Shown here piece by piece: positions 32,819 to 43,596 of a DNA stretch of 64,000 nt. Position 1 is the stretch's first letter. Every line of letters starts with the position of its first letter. The notes below the pieces were generated by a model that was not told the DNA's origin, did no database searches, and saw only the letters and a list, made by a program, of their open reading frames with translations. Source of the DNA: Microcyclospora pomicola (taxonomy: Eukaryota > Ascomycota > Dothideomycetes > Capnodiales). Position numbers and translations under genes: made by a program. The stretch is from positions 124,001 through 188,000 of the forward strand of contig NHNY01000026.1 of assembly GCA_002786065.1 (NCBI GenBank), given 5' to 3'.

Positions 32819-33037
32819 ACGTGAAAATGATCTGAATGGTCAAGAATGTATGTGGTCAGGTATTGGCTGTTCAATGTACGATGGTGAGAATGTTGTGGTT
32901 CCTTCAGCTTTACTCCTAACAGACCACTTTCCAAACTGCAAGCGCAAATTACAAGTGACAGAATATGTATTCTACGAGCGCTAAGTAGCAAGTAAGCAAC
33001 AAAAGAATCCTCGTTTACAACGGCGAGCTGCAACCCT

Positions 33038-33837
33038 CTAAACCGTTTTCACATCCTTGCTCTCCTTGTTCGGCACACCAATACCCAAGATGGCCAATCG
33101 TGTGTACTTGTAAGGTGCACCACCTTCCTCATAGGCGAAGCGGTCGGATTCCCACGTGATATTGTTGTACGCGTTCATGACCGAAAAGACCGTGTTCCAA
33201 ATGAAGGTTAGTAAGAAAAGAAGCCAGTATGGGAGGTCGCCGGTTTCGTTGCGACGGGGGTAGGCCTGACAAAAGACCGCCAGCGCAATGACTGCCGTAG
33301 GCTGTTCGCGTTATGTTAGCATGGACACGAAGCGATGAGCTTCGACAGTGAAGTTCTCTGGTGTTGGAGACTCACCATCATCAACCGGTTCAAGCGCACA
33401 GCCAGGAGCAAGAATTGCCGGCGGTCGTTGAGATCGCTCTCGTCTCGCACCCAGCTCGCACGCTGCATCATGCCCACCGCAGTCTGCAGCCACGCTGTCC
33501 AATGCAGAATCAAGAATGCGGACATGCACCCGATGAACGGCGGATTCCACGTATGACTGTAGCTGCCCACGACTGCGGCCGCGATCTCCAGGCCCCAGGA
33601 GGGGATCGTGCAGCAGTAGAACAGCGTCATTTCAGCTTTTCTCGACAAACCCCAGTGCGCTTTGGGAGGGATGTCGTCGTGCTGAGCATGTTGTTCATAC
33701 GTCTCGCCCATACCCGGAATGGCGGGATGGTTCGAGGGATGACGTTCCTGGTGCGTCCGCAGATTCTCCTGGACCGTGGATCCGAAGTTCCCAAGGGTGG
33801 TTGGAGGCTCCTCCAAGTGAGTTGCTGACGTGGCCAT
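33038..33837 (-). CDS. four-TM membrane protein, function unknown
   Basis: Two exons (33837-33376 and 33301-33038) joined by a 74-nt GT-AG intron (GTGAGT...CAG, phase 0) give 241 aa. The first 65 residues are hydrophilic. Predicted membrane segments lie at about 71-93, 100-122, 143-168 and 177-198, and a short polar tail follows (NITWESDRFAYEEGGAPYKY). The intron falls inside the third membrane segment; splicing continues it hydrophobically (RLNRLMM to PTAVIALAVFCQAY), which supports the model. I do not recognise the family. It converges with the metallopeptidase gene (220 bp) and diverges from the Reb1-like gene. Confidence 0.72.
33302..33375 (-). other. intron of the four-TM gene
   Basis: Donor GTGAGT, branch-like GCTAACA, acceptor CAG; 74 nt. 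Reading through would end the protein soon after an unrelated hydrophilic tail. Confidence 0.85.
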
Positions 33838-34326
33838 GACTCCGGCTTCTTGAAGACGGATTAAAGTAAGAGACCGTGTAAAGGCGCTGAAAGAGGTGGC
33901 GAAATGGTGTTAGAAATGTTGTATTCTGTCTGAGGCGGCAAGGCCGGACTCTGATTCTTGCTGGGATGACCCAAGCAGATCGGAATGCTGCGATATTCTT
34001 GTCCTCTCTGCGCTTCACGGCTCGGAGTCTTCGGACTAGATCCTTTCGTACTGATGCTTTCTCTCGCTGTCAAGTCCGGCTCAACGTTGCGAGATGGAAG
34101 TGCGTAGCTTGACGGTTCATGCATCACATCAGCTCCTGTTTCTTGAGATAGGACCAGCAAAGTTGACGCGGGACCAACCGCCACTAATAGACAGCTTACA
34201 TGCGCATTCTTTGCTTGGAGCACGCGCTTTGTTGATGACCATCATATCAACAGACACCACTTGCGGTGGTCATAGTCATGCGCAGCAATCGCTAAGATGC
34301 GGACTTGGTCGCAGAAGTTGTTCAAA
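33838..34326. other. divergent intergenic region
   Basis: About 490 bp separate the divergent four-TM and Reb1-like genes. No gene or recognisable motif is seen. Confidence 0.6.
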
Positions 34327-36486
34327 ATGGGCAATGCCTCGTCGCAACCAACACCGTACTCGCACACTAAGACAGGCGCCAGGCACGACCAGGATAGAAG
34401 AAGTGTACCTACAAGCCCATCGCGGCCTGCATCCACGCAGTCAGAAAGGCGCAGGCCCGAAAAGAGAGCACGCGACCCAACAGAAGCTATGGCATCGATC
34501 CCAGACAGCTCGGCAGAGCAGCGCGAAAGCTCGGCGCTAGACCGGTCGTCGCAGCATGGGAAAATGAAGAAGTCAAAGGCGCGCAAAACTGGTCGTATGC
34601 GCCCACCCTTTGCGAGCGAAGAGCCAACGCAGTCCTCGCAAAGTATTGTTGATCTACCCAGTGTCGAAGAAACACCCATCCGCCGGACAGAAAGCGCTGC
34701 AAGCGAGGAGCTCGGGACACTGTCGCAAGTGGTGGAGAAACAGTCTCGGAAAAGGCGAAGAGACCAAATGCGCTTGGACGAAGACGATGAGCAGCTCCGG
34801 GAGGGGAAGAGATCTAAGGCCAATGCGTCGTCTGTAGAAACGACTGGATCGGTTGCGGCTGATGTGGTACCTGGGGTCTCATCGCATGGCAAGAAACGTG
34901 CAAAGAAAGCGGCGCCAAAGAAATCTGGGGAAGATTCGCAACACAATGGTAGTACGAAACGTGTTAAAACAAGCACGAAGCGAAATGATGTGCAAACAGA
35001 GGCAGCGCCCCGGAGATCAACTACGAATCCACTGCAGGCGACGACATCTCTCGAGGTTCCGATTCATGTTATGCGGGATGGCCCATCGGAAGGCAAGTTC
35101 AGTGAAGAAGAGGTTCAAATGGCAGACGCTGTATTTGAGAAATTTCGGCAGCGGGAGGGTAAAGGAGACTACGAAATGCGCGCTATGATTGAGGACTGGG
35201 CAAATGTGGCGGAGTTTCGGACGGACATTGAGGAAGTCCTGCCGAATCGCAACAAAACTGCGATCCGAAAATTCTGTAAAAGACGATTCAGCACACGCAA
35301 TCGCGGGCAATGGACAGAGGCGGAAGATCGAGAGTTGCTCGAGGCCTACCGAAAATATCCTGGCTCCTGGAACCAGATCGCAGATTTTGTCAACCGTGGC
35401 CCTGATAACTGTCGGTCTAGATACAAGAATCATGTACAATTCGGATCGAACAAGAAAACGGGAGCTTGGTCTCGAGAAGAGGAGTCCAAACTTGTGGCGG
35501 TTGTGCGTTCGTGTCTAAAGGCGATTGCGGATGCACAGGATGGCAGCGGCGAAAGCAAGCCCGAAGACTTGATCAGCTTTGCTGTCGTCGCGCAGAAGAT
35601 GGCCAATCGAAGCGAACAGCGTTGCCGTGGTAAGTGGCGCCAACTCGTGGCTCGGGGTCATGTGGAGGTCGAGGACGGAGTCGAAGTCTCTTTCAATCCC
35701 GCTGAAACGGTGGTTATCCCTAGCAATAAGACAGATGCAAACAGGGTTCCAGTGGTCGTCCGTCAACAGATCGACACGTTCAAGGATGGTGATTTCTACG
35801 ATCTGCTGACCGAGATCCACGCCACCTTCAAGGATCCGAAGCAAGAATGGCGGGACGAGTCTACGATGTGGTCCGAAATCTCGCTGGTGAATGCCAACAG
35901 TAAATTCGCGCTGCGCAGACTGCGAAGAGTGGCATACTTAGCTGCACTTGAAAAGTTCGACCCGAATCAAAACATCACGGGCACGGCATCAACAGTGGCT
36001 ACCAAAGCTACGCTCTTGGCGCGAGAGATTGCCAGAAAAGCGCAGGAGAGCGGCACTCCCATGTCTCGAGCTTATGATCCTCAGACCTGGACTGCACGAT
36101 CGGCATCCATATCGGAGTCCCGGAGAAGTCTCAAGAGTCCCGAGATCGTTGTGAGCAGCGACGCAAACTCACCGACAGCGTCGTCGAGCGAGGATGCTGG
36201 TGAGGTGGAGAGGGGGGAGGAATCTCAAGCACACCCTGGAAGAGAAAAGCAGCCTCGAATTAAGAATGAACCGGTGGAAGACGAGGTTGGCTTCGACGAT
36301 GGAGATGGCAGTAACAATGTTTCGTCCCAGGAACACGAACAAGTTGACGCCAAACCTCAGGTTTCCAAGTTAAGCCTGAGACCTGCTTTACAGACGGATG
36401 ATCATAATGAAAATGACGACAGTGACGATGACGATGACGATGAGACAAGCAGCGAAGACGTTTCGAGTGACTCCGACGATTCATAA
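34327..36486 (+). CDS. Reb1-like Myb DNA-binding protein
   Basis: Single exon, 719 aa from the Met at 34327, which has a good context (caaaATGG); a Met ten codons upstream at 34297 is possible. Two Myb/SANT repeats follow one another: about 325-366 (RGQWTEAEDRELLEAYRKYP...NCRSRYKNHV) and about 377-438 (TGAWSREEESKLVAVVRSC...EQRCRGKWRQLV), preceded by a helical block (FSEEEVQMADAVFEKF) as in Reb1/Rtf1 proteins. The N-terminal 240 residues are basic and disordered with several nuclear signals, and the tail is strongly acidic (SDDDDDDETSSEDVSSD). Reb1-family proteins terminate RNA polymerase I, block replication forks or position nucleosomes; which of these applies here is not shown. The N-terminus MGNASSQ resembles an N-myristoylation site. 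Confidence 0.82.
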   Translation: MGNASSQPTPYSHTKTGARHDQDRRSVPTSPSRPASTQSERRRPEKRARDPTEAMASIPDSSAEQRESSALDRSSQHGKMKKSKARKTGRMRPPFASEEPTQSSQSIVDLPSVEETPIRRTESAASEELGTLSQVVEKQSRKRRRDQMRLDEDDEQLREGKRSKANASSVETTGSVAADVVPGVSSHGKKRAKKAAPKKSGEDSQHNGSTKRVKTSTKRNDVQTEAAPRRSTTNPLQATTSLEVPIHVMRDGPSEGKFSEEEVQMADAVFEKFRQREGKGDYEMRAMIEDWANVAEFRTDIEEVLPNRNKTAIRKFCKRRFSTRNRGQWTEAEDRELLEAYRKYPGSWNQIADFVNRGPDNCRSRYKNHVQFGSNKKTGAWSREEESKLVAVVRSCLKAIADAQDGSGESKPEDLISFAVVAQKMANRSEQRCRGKWRQLVARGHVEVEDGVEVSFNPAETVVIPSNKTDANRVPVVVRQQIDTFKDGDFYDLLTEIHATFKDPKQEWRDESTMWSEISLVNANSKFALRRLRRVAYLAALEKFDPNQNITGTASTVATKATLLAREIARKAQESGTPMSRAYDPQTWTARSASISESRRSLKSPEIVVSSDANSPTASSSEDAGEVERGEESQAHPGREKQPRIKNEPVEDEVGFDDGDGSNNVSSQEHEQVDAKPQVSKLSLRPALQTDDHNENDDSDDDDDDETSSEDVSSDSDDS

Positions 36487-36714
36487 TCGGTCTAAACATA
36501 ATGTCTTTATTCATAACACTGGCTACGAAGCGTGACGCCACGCTGGTAACTTTGCTGCACGGCTAGATCATGTACGAATGCCTCTCGTTGCTATGCATAA
36601 AGCGTTTCTGGAATGCTACCCCTACGTCTTATCGAAGCATCTCCACGTCTGTCATGTATCCCTGTGGCGTTGCGCAGTAATCAATGCAGCAGAGCGGAGG
36701 TGGGCATGAGGAGA

Positions 36715-39700
36715 TCAATAGATCGCGCCGGTAATGCTGGTGATCGTGCTGGTAAGTGTGCGGGTGACCTCCTCACCAGCGGCTTTGGCTTTCTGGCCAC
36801 TGAGCTGTGACGGCCAACAAATGTCAGTACAGGTCATATGTAGGTTTAGGCGTGATGAGTCAACTTACCTCCACGCCGACAGCACGATGGAGCATGACCA
36901 GCCAATCTACGTAACTGCTCGCCTCGCCATTACGATCCTCGTACAAAAGCCGTGCGAACTCGAATTCGGCGCCATCAAGGCCTTGACGGGCAAGCTGAAT
37001 GGCAAGGCCTTTGCTACCGCGCTGCGTTTCAAGATGAAGGAGGATGTTGCGCACCTGGGCGTTGAGAAGAGATTCCAAGACAGGCAAGGCGGAAAGGTTG
37101 GCATCGATCTTCTGTAGATCGTCGACGCCTTCGCCGAACAGATCCTCGAGGAAGTTGGGCGAGACTTGTGCGTGGATCCATAACAGGAGGAGTTGGCCGT
37201 TGTCGACGAGGTAGACTCCACCGGTCTCGATTTGTGAGAACGATGCGCGCACAGCGTGGGGCATTTTCAGATAGCCGTTCTCGTCGGCGAAGCCTTCGCC
37301 GGGTTCAAGGTTATGCAGCGCGATAATGCGTGGGTATAGGTATAGACTCAATTCCGAAGGGCCCATACTCTTGAGCATCCGGACTTCTTGGATGCGGCGA
37401 TCGGACGGTTCTCTTCCACCTTTCAGGGCGCGAGACTTCAGTAGGCCGAGCATGTACATGCTGAACTCTTTGAGGTTCTCTGGCAACACAAGTTGTCCAG
37501 GCGGATGACTGCCCGAGAAGTTCTTGCGATAGCCAGCAAGAATCTCGATGGTCTTGTCTTGGAGTGCTTGTCGGATATCCTTCAAGTTCTTGTCTCCCAC
37601 TTTGCCGGCAGACTCTTTGGCCATGACGGTCACGACTGCGTCTTGGTCCACAGTCTTCATGCTGTCACGGGCATTCTCGGTCACAGCTGCTATGATGTTA
37701 CTGCAACGGACCCGACGCTGTCCGGAGGTCGTGGTGTACAACAATGCGGACTGGAAATGAGCTTGCAGCTTAGAGTCAAGCTAAGTTTATGTTAGTCAAT
37801 GTTTTGATGATACGTGCAACAATTGTAGCTTGTTCAACACGTTCAACTCACCTTGCCGTCATATGCAAATGTCACGGTCATACCCGTGTCTTCCGTTATG
37901 CTTGCGAGCTCAAGATCTGCGCCAAATGTGTGCTGCGTGAATCCGCCGCTGTAGTTGGCGATCTGTAACCCATTCGAGCAACGGACTTTCATCAGCGCCG
38001 CATACCCTTGTTCTCGTTGCATAACGTGGGAGATCTCTCTCTCCAACTTCAACAGATCCCGAGGATATGACCAGTTTGGATAGTAGAATGTGTCGCCGCC
38101 AGTCTTCTCCGCTACATAGCCAATGGTTGCAATGTCAAGATAGCCACCCATTGGGGCGGCGAGGAAGAAATCAATGCCAACCCCAGCTTTGACCATATCA
38201 GCCTGGCACTTCCTGAACAGTTGATGCTCCGTCTTGAGTAGCTCTTTCCCGGTCTCGCCGTCGTCTGTCTGGGTTTGTCCTTTATCTCGGGGTTGTAGCC
38301 GGCCAGGACCGAATGTGGGCAATGAGGCCACTGAGCAGACGATCTTGCCGCCAGTTGTTTCGAGGACTGAAAGCGCAGCATTTAGAGATGGCAGCAGAGC
38401 GGGCTCGGGGTGCTTGCTATTCGCAAACATGTTCGGCAGATTACGTAGAAGTGTGGTTATGTTCGCTTTGGATTCAGCCGCATCGACGAATAAGTGCTCT
38501 GCGGAGATTGCAGCAAACGGGTCTTGAAGATCAGAGACCACCAGTTGTTGCGGAGCAGCAACGCCTCGGGAAACATTGAAGAAGTGAATCTCGCGATCGA
38601 AAGTCATGAAGCCAACCTTGGCTCCCGCTGGTACTTTACTCGACTTGGCCTCCGTCTCCGAATCGTCCGTAGACTCTTCCTTGCCGTACAGCGCAGACAG
38701 GATACCGTCACAGGTACCTTGGAGAAATCCTCGGCTGTACGACTCCGCGCTCACATCGAGTAGGAACAAGAATCGCATAGGTACGGGCACCTTTGACCAG
38801 TACTCCTTGGGTACCAGGAACTCACATGTGCCCAAGAGAAGTTCGGGCCGTTGTGCTCTGTCCACACGCACGCCAGATGGATCCGTGGGCGCAAAGTATT
38901 CCGAAGCCACCTCGTTAGGGTGTCCGCAAAGATTACAGGTCATTCTATTGCCGCCGTTCGAAAACATCATGAAGGGATTGATGTATGCTCGACATCGTCT
39001 GCACCGAGGCGGCCCGATGTCTCCAAAGTCCAGTACAGGTATTGCCTGTTCTCCATCGGTCTGCTTCGCGAGCGGTTGTAGTGCTAGCCCCAGTGGAAGT
39101 CCGGTCGAGCTAAGCTGTTCATGTGAGTTGGGAACGTTGTTCACGGTGAGTCGAGCATGCTTCGGCGAAGCATTTCCTTGGTCGTACGCCACGAAGGGAG
39201 TGGTAGCCGGAGGTGGTAGGCGCTGCTCCGTGGTCGGGTAGACCTGTGTCTTGTAGTGTTCGGCAGGAAGATCTCTGCTTAGAGGCACACTTGGTATCTG
39301 GTCCGGGTTGACCTTATTTTGCCCTCCCATCGCACCTTGTGCTTGCATTGAAATTGGCGCACCCGCTTGCGCTGGAAATTGATTCATCGCCGTTGGGATC
39401 TGCTGCGACTGCCACGGTTGCGTGGTCTGGGCTTGCCATTGTGTATTCTGACCAGGCTGATGCTGGTTTCCAGCATAATCGCCAGTTTGGGGTTGTGCTG
39501 CCGGCTGTTCCATCTGGTGATATGCATGCCTATCCTTCTTTTTTCGCGCAGGCGGCGCGGCAGCCCCCTCAAATCCTAGTTGACCCATTTGCTGCGCCAT
39601 GCCGTTCATATCTTGTTGACCGGGCTGCACATAGCCTGCCATTGTATCTGTCGCGGAAGCCTGGGGAGGGAAATAGCCTTCTTGAGGATTACTGCTGCCA

Positions 39701-39831
39701 GCCTGCTGGTACCCTCCTGGTGATGGTGCCACCGCTGGTCGGAACTGGGAGGACTGTCTCTTTGCTCGGGGCCGTTCGCTGGTCGGTGTGCCAAATGGCG
39801 AGGCATTTGGAGATGCGATCTGAAAGGACAT
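36715..39831 (-). CDS. SEC24: COPII coat subunit Sec24
   Basis: Three exons (39831-37852, 37780-36869, 36804-36715) give 993 aa. The N-terminal 240 residues are Gln/Pro/Gly-rich. The zinc-finger domain carries C277, C280, C299 and C302 (CRRCRAYINPFMMF... then TCNLCG). Then come the trunk vWA-like domain (PMRFLFLLDVSAESYSRGF), the beta-sandwich and helical domains, and the gelsolin-like repeat (GGVYLVDNGQLLLLWIHAQV). The short last exon encodes LSGQKAKAAGEEVTRTL and a hydrophobic end. Sec24 pairs with Sec23 and selects cargo at ER exit sites. The N-terminus is less certain than the rest; an upstream exon is possible. It diverges from the 160-aa unknown gene across 0.7 kb. Confidence 0.94.
36805..36868 (-). 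other. SEC24: intron 2 of SEC24
   Basis: GT-AG, 64 nt, phase 0, donor GTAAGT, acceptor CACAG. It joins RAVGVE to LSGQKAKA. Confidence 0.85.
37781..37851 (-). other. SEC24: intron 1 of SEC24
   Basis: GT-AG, 71 nt, phase 0, donor GTGAGT, branch TGACTAAC. It joins TFAYDGK to LDSKLQAHFQSA, the continuous family sequence. Confidence 0.92.
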
Positions 39832-40533
39832 GTGGTCGTTCGAGATGAAGTCGCCAGCTTGCGATCCTACAGTGAACCGCTTTCGGATGGATTATTTGCC
39901 TATTTAGAGCATGTCAATTGGTGTAGTAGTTCCAGTTCAACACAGATCGATTTGTCCGCGAAGTGTCTATTTATTGGCGAACACTATATATCGAAAGTTG
40001 TTTTACATGCCAACCTTCTGATGATGATCGTCTCCGCGGCCGCGCGAAGCCCCACCACCTCCGCACAAAATGTGGCATTGAAGCAGAGTACCATTTATCT
40101 ATGCCAAAACCCTGATGCCGAAACAGATCGACGACTGTTCAACGTCAAGTACGAGTCAAGGAGCTCCTTATATGTGTCAGAATCCTCACAACCAAAGGCT
40201 GGGCGCCGAGCAGATTCGTTGGATTTTAGACGCCATAGAATTACCGCGTCGCTAAGCATATGATGAGCTTGAGTAATAATGCATTTCACCATAGCAGTCT
40301 ATCTGCGAACAAATGTCCCGTCACAAGATCGATCCATAGACACACCTAGGTAAGGACGAATCTAACATTCTGTCGTGAGACACATTGATCCCGAAGACCC
40401 TTGGCAGGGATCTACTCCAAGAGTGAATCGAGGGCGATCGATCGGATAGAGCTACTGTTGTCCACTCCGTTGTTACGTTTCTCAAAACTCGTATTCTCAC
40501 TTCTCTACTACGTTTGTAGAATCATACACCACA
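39832..40533. other. divergent intergenic region SEC24/unknown
   Basis: About 700 bp. A 143-codon chance frame (39832-40263) has no domain and abuts the SEC24 start. No gene is supported. Confidence 0.6.
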
Positions 40534-41072
40534 ATGTCTCTGGACTACAACAGCGCCACTCGCGAGCAGTTCACCAATTCTCTGCTTGATGTTCCGCAAC
40601 CAGCAAATGCATCCCAGGAGTGGAAGTCGCGGGCAGAGAAGTTGGGGACACTGCTGAAGAAGCTCGCCTTCCACGAAGCTATGCGATCCAACATCCAGCA
40701 GACCTTTATGACCCCAGCAGCGTCCAAGAACCAGGTATAGTTCCATGATAGACCTGCTTAAGGCTGTGGTGCTCACAACGATATTCCTAGGTCTACTTCA
40801 TGTGGGACTTCATTGGCCGCACGCTGGGTATGCTACACGCTGTCCCGCCAACCCTTGAGGGGCTCTCCTCCCCAGAACAGGAGACGTGGAACGATGTCGT
40901 GGGTCGCTCCGTCATGGGTGCCGGCTTGATCCTGGACGAGAAGAAGGGCATGTTAGATCAGATGATGCAGATGAGCTACCCGGGGGTGGCTAAGGCGGAG
41001 TTTGGGGAGGATGTGTTGCAGGCTGCTAGGGAGTTGAAGAACGAAAGCTCCACGCTGCCCAGTCAGACGTAG
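40534..41072 (+). CDS. small soluble protein, function unknown
   Basis: Two exons (40534-40734, 40791-41072) joined by a 56-nt intron (GTATAG...CTAG, phase 0) give 160 aa. The start ATG follows CACA, a favourable context. The protein is helical and fairly acidic, with no signal peptide or membrane segment. The junction gives AASKNQVYFMWDFIGRTL, a continuous amphipathic stretch, which supports the splice. I do not recognise the family. The intron contains an in-frame stop directly after the donor (GTATAG), so retention would truncate the product to 68 aa. Confidence 0.7.
40735..40790 (+). other. intron of the 160-aa gene
   Basis: GT-AG, 56 nt, phase 0. The second exon opens with GTCTACTTCATGTGG. 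The frame downstream is open for 94 codons to the stop. Confidence 0.8.
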
Positions 41073-41692
41073 AAAGCTTTGTTGCATCCACCTAGGATGC
41101 CGAGCAGTCAAAGTAGAATATTGTTAGAGAAAGAACAATTGATTGGGTTTTCCTCAGTGTGATCGCCCAGGCTAGACATGCCTTTGACCGCCAAAGCTTC
41201 GATCTATCGTGGCTGCCATGCACATCCACATACGTGTATGGACATGCACCTTAGATGAATTCACGTGGAGAGCTACTTTATATTGCAATTCACACGCATA
41301 AGACGGCAAACTATCACAAGTACCTACCTTATATACTGTGATTGGGGGTCAAAGGATCCAACCTCACCGCCGCGCTCCCGCTGCCTACCTTCCTAAGGCA
41401 GTAGGTGGAGATGCTTATCACAAAGTCGGGATCGACATCCCTACCTGCACTCCCGTGTTGAGGGATGCTATCTCTGATCTCATGGACTGTATACTTAGCC
41501 TGTAGTACCTCCGCTCAGATCTCTTAGCAAAGGTCCTGCATTGTTGGGTAGGATCTGTGTATACACGCTGCGATTCAAGGATCGTTCCAGTTGGAAGGGT
41601 CGGAAGCTGCCCAGCTGCCAGGTATATCCAGCATCAACCGCATCTGAACCAACTACTGTCGTTTAGTCTTCCATGATATCCTGGTTCTGCCA
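41073..41692. other. intergenic region upstream of the MFS gene
   Basis: About 620 bp, with a GTATAC-centred palindrome near 41557 and an AT-rich stretch around 41275-41340. No gene is seen. Confidence 0.6.
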
Positions 41693-43576
41693 TTGAAGAT
41701 GAGTCGCCACGAAGACCCGCTCGCTGCTGGCGGGTTTGCCACATCGCCATCAGACGAGAAGTCGCACTCGCCGAGTCCATCTGGCGCCACAGCTACGCGT
41801 ACGACGTCAACGATCCTTAAGCATTCGCACAATGGCGATGAAGCGCTTCAAGCATTCCAAGACAGACAAGCCGGAGAGATCATTGAGATTGATGAGGCGA
41901 CGAACAAGCGGCTGCTGAGGAAGATCGATTGGAACCTTATGCCGGCAAGTAGACATTCATGCGTAGTTGTTGGTTAATTGCTTGAACTGTGGCGACGGGA
42001 TATCGTATCCCTTGAACTGAACATGATGTAGGTAGATGACTTGGTAACTGACACGAGTGATTGCAGATCATGTGTGTCGTCTACGGCCTCAATTACCTTG
42101 ACAAGACCACGCTATCGTACGCGAGCATCATGGGGATCAAGAAGGATATCAACTTGACGGGAGACGATTATCAGTGGTTGAGCTCGATGTTTTACTTTGT
42201 ATGTCCACCTTCAACCCTAGCAGTTCTGCTGTGCGCTCACATGTATCAAAGGGCTACCTCGCATTCGAATACCCTACCAATCTCCTGCTACAGCGCTTGC
42301 CACTGGCGAAATACAGCTCTGCCTGTGTCATTGCGTGGGGGACAGTCTTGTGCTGTTTTGCAGCGGTCGAGAACTTCAGCGGTGGGGTCGCCATCCGCTT
42401 CCTGCTCGGCGTCTGCGAGGCAGCTGTGACGCCGGGATTCGTTCTGCTAACCTCGCAATGGTACACCAAGCGCGAACAGGGCACGCGGACTGGAATCTGG
42501 GTGAGTTTCAATGGTTGGGCTCAGATTCTGGGCGGTCTCGTGGCGTACGGCATCGCCAAAGGGACAGCCAACGGGCAAACGAGTCTTGCTGGCTGGAAGA
42601 TAGTATTTCTCTTCACCGGTCTTCTGACCGTGGCTATGGGCATTCTTTTCTTCTTCATCATACCAGACAATCAACTGAATGCGCGGTGGTTGAGCAAAGA
42701 AGACCGAGTCTTGGCTGTGGAGCGGATCCGCGTCAACTCACAAGGCATCGGCAACAAGACTTTCAAGTGGTACCAATTCCGCGAAGCAATGATGGATCCG
42801 TTGACGTGGGCCTTCTTCCTCTATGCTCTGTTTGCGGACATTCCTAATGGTAAGACTTCCCAGCCCGCAAGACGGACGCTTATATGCTCACACGGCTTTC
42901 CCAGGTGGCATTTCAAACTTCTTCTCCCAGTTGATCGTGTCGTTTGGCTATACCGCAGAGCAGTCACTTCTTTATGGTGCCCCTGGAGGTGCAGTCGAGG
43001 TCGTCACCCTGCTCGCCACTGGTTGGTTGGGCGACCATTATGGCAATCGTCTGCTGTTTGGCTCTACAGGACTCATCTTGAGCATTGTAGGCATGGCGAT
43101 GATTGTCGGGCTGCCACTTGACCAGAACGCAGCTCGCTTGGGTGGCTTCTATCTCACGCAGGCTTCTGTGACCGGCTTTATTTGTTTCCTATCGCTGATC
43201 TCGTCCAACGTGTCAGGGTACACCAAGAAGACAACGGTCTGCGCACTGTTCCTGATTGGATATTGTACGGGCAATATCATTGGTGAGTCCCATCCACTAC
43301 TTTATCTCCGCATCTTGCTTGAGCTACTACTAACAAAAGATAGGTCCTCAAACATTCAGGCCAAAAGACGGGCCGCGATATGTTCCAGCAGAGATCGTGA
43401 TCATTGTGTGTTGGGGGCTGAGCGTCGCCATTATCGCATTTGTGTATGTCTACTGCAGATGGCAGAATGCCAAAAAGGCCAAATTGAGGGCACAGCCTGG
43501 TTACGTCAAGCTTGAGAACCAAGAGTTCTTGGATCTGACCGATTGGGAGAACCCGGAGTTCGTCTATACAGTCTAG
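41693..43576 (+). CDS. MFS transporter, allantoate permease (Dal5/ACS) family
   Basis: Five exons (41693-41944, 42067-42198, 42252-42849, 42905-43282, 43344-43576) add up to 1,593 nt, 530 aa. The N-terminus of about 80 residues is hydrophilic; then come 12 predicted membrane helices. Family signatures include RKIDWNLMP-IMCVVYGLNYLDKTTLSYA at the first helix, WLSSMFYF-GYLAFEYPTNLLLQRLP, and GVCEAAVTPGF plus WYTKREQGTRTGIW in the central loop. This set marks the anion:cation symporter (ACS) group that takes up allantoate, nicotinate, biotin and similar organic anions at the plasma membrane. The actual substrate cannot be read. Intron 1 needs a GC donor. The 3' end is only 20 bp from the PPM1 stop. 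Confidence 0.92.
41945..42066 (+). other. GC-AG intron 1 of the MFS gene
   Basis: Donor GCAAGT, the usual consensus for the rare GC-AG class; acceptor TTGCAG; 122 nt. It is phase 0 and gives NLMP-IMCVVYG, exactly the family motif; no GT donor nearby keeps the frame. Confidence 0.85.
42199..42251 (+). other. intron 2 of the MFS gene
   Basis: GT-AG, 53 nt, phase 0, joining SSMFYF to GYLAFEYPT. Confidence 0.85.
42850..42904 (+). other. intron 3 of the MFS gene
   Basis: GT-AG, 55 nt, phase 1, donor GTAAGA. It joins DIPNG to GISNFFSQL. Confidence 0.87.
43283..43343 (+). other. intron 4 of the MFS gene
   Basis: GT-AG, 61 nt, phase 1, branch CTACTAAC. It joins TGNIIG to PQTFRPKDGPRY. Confidence 0.88.
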
Positions 43577-43596
43577 GTCGTGATGGTGCAATCGTA

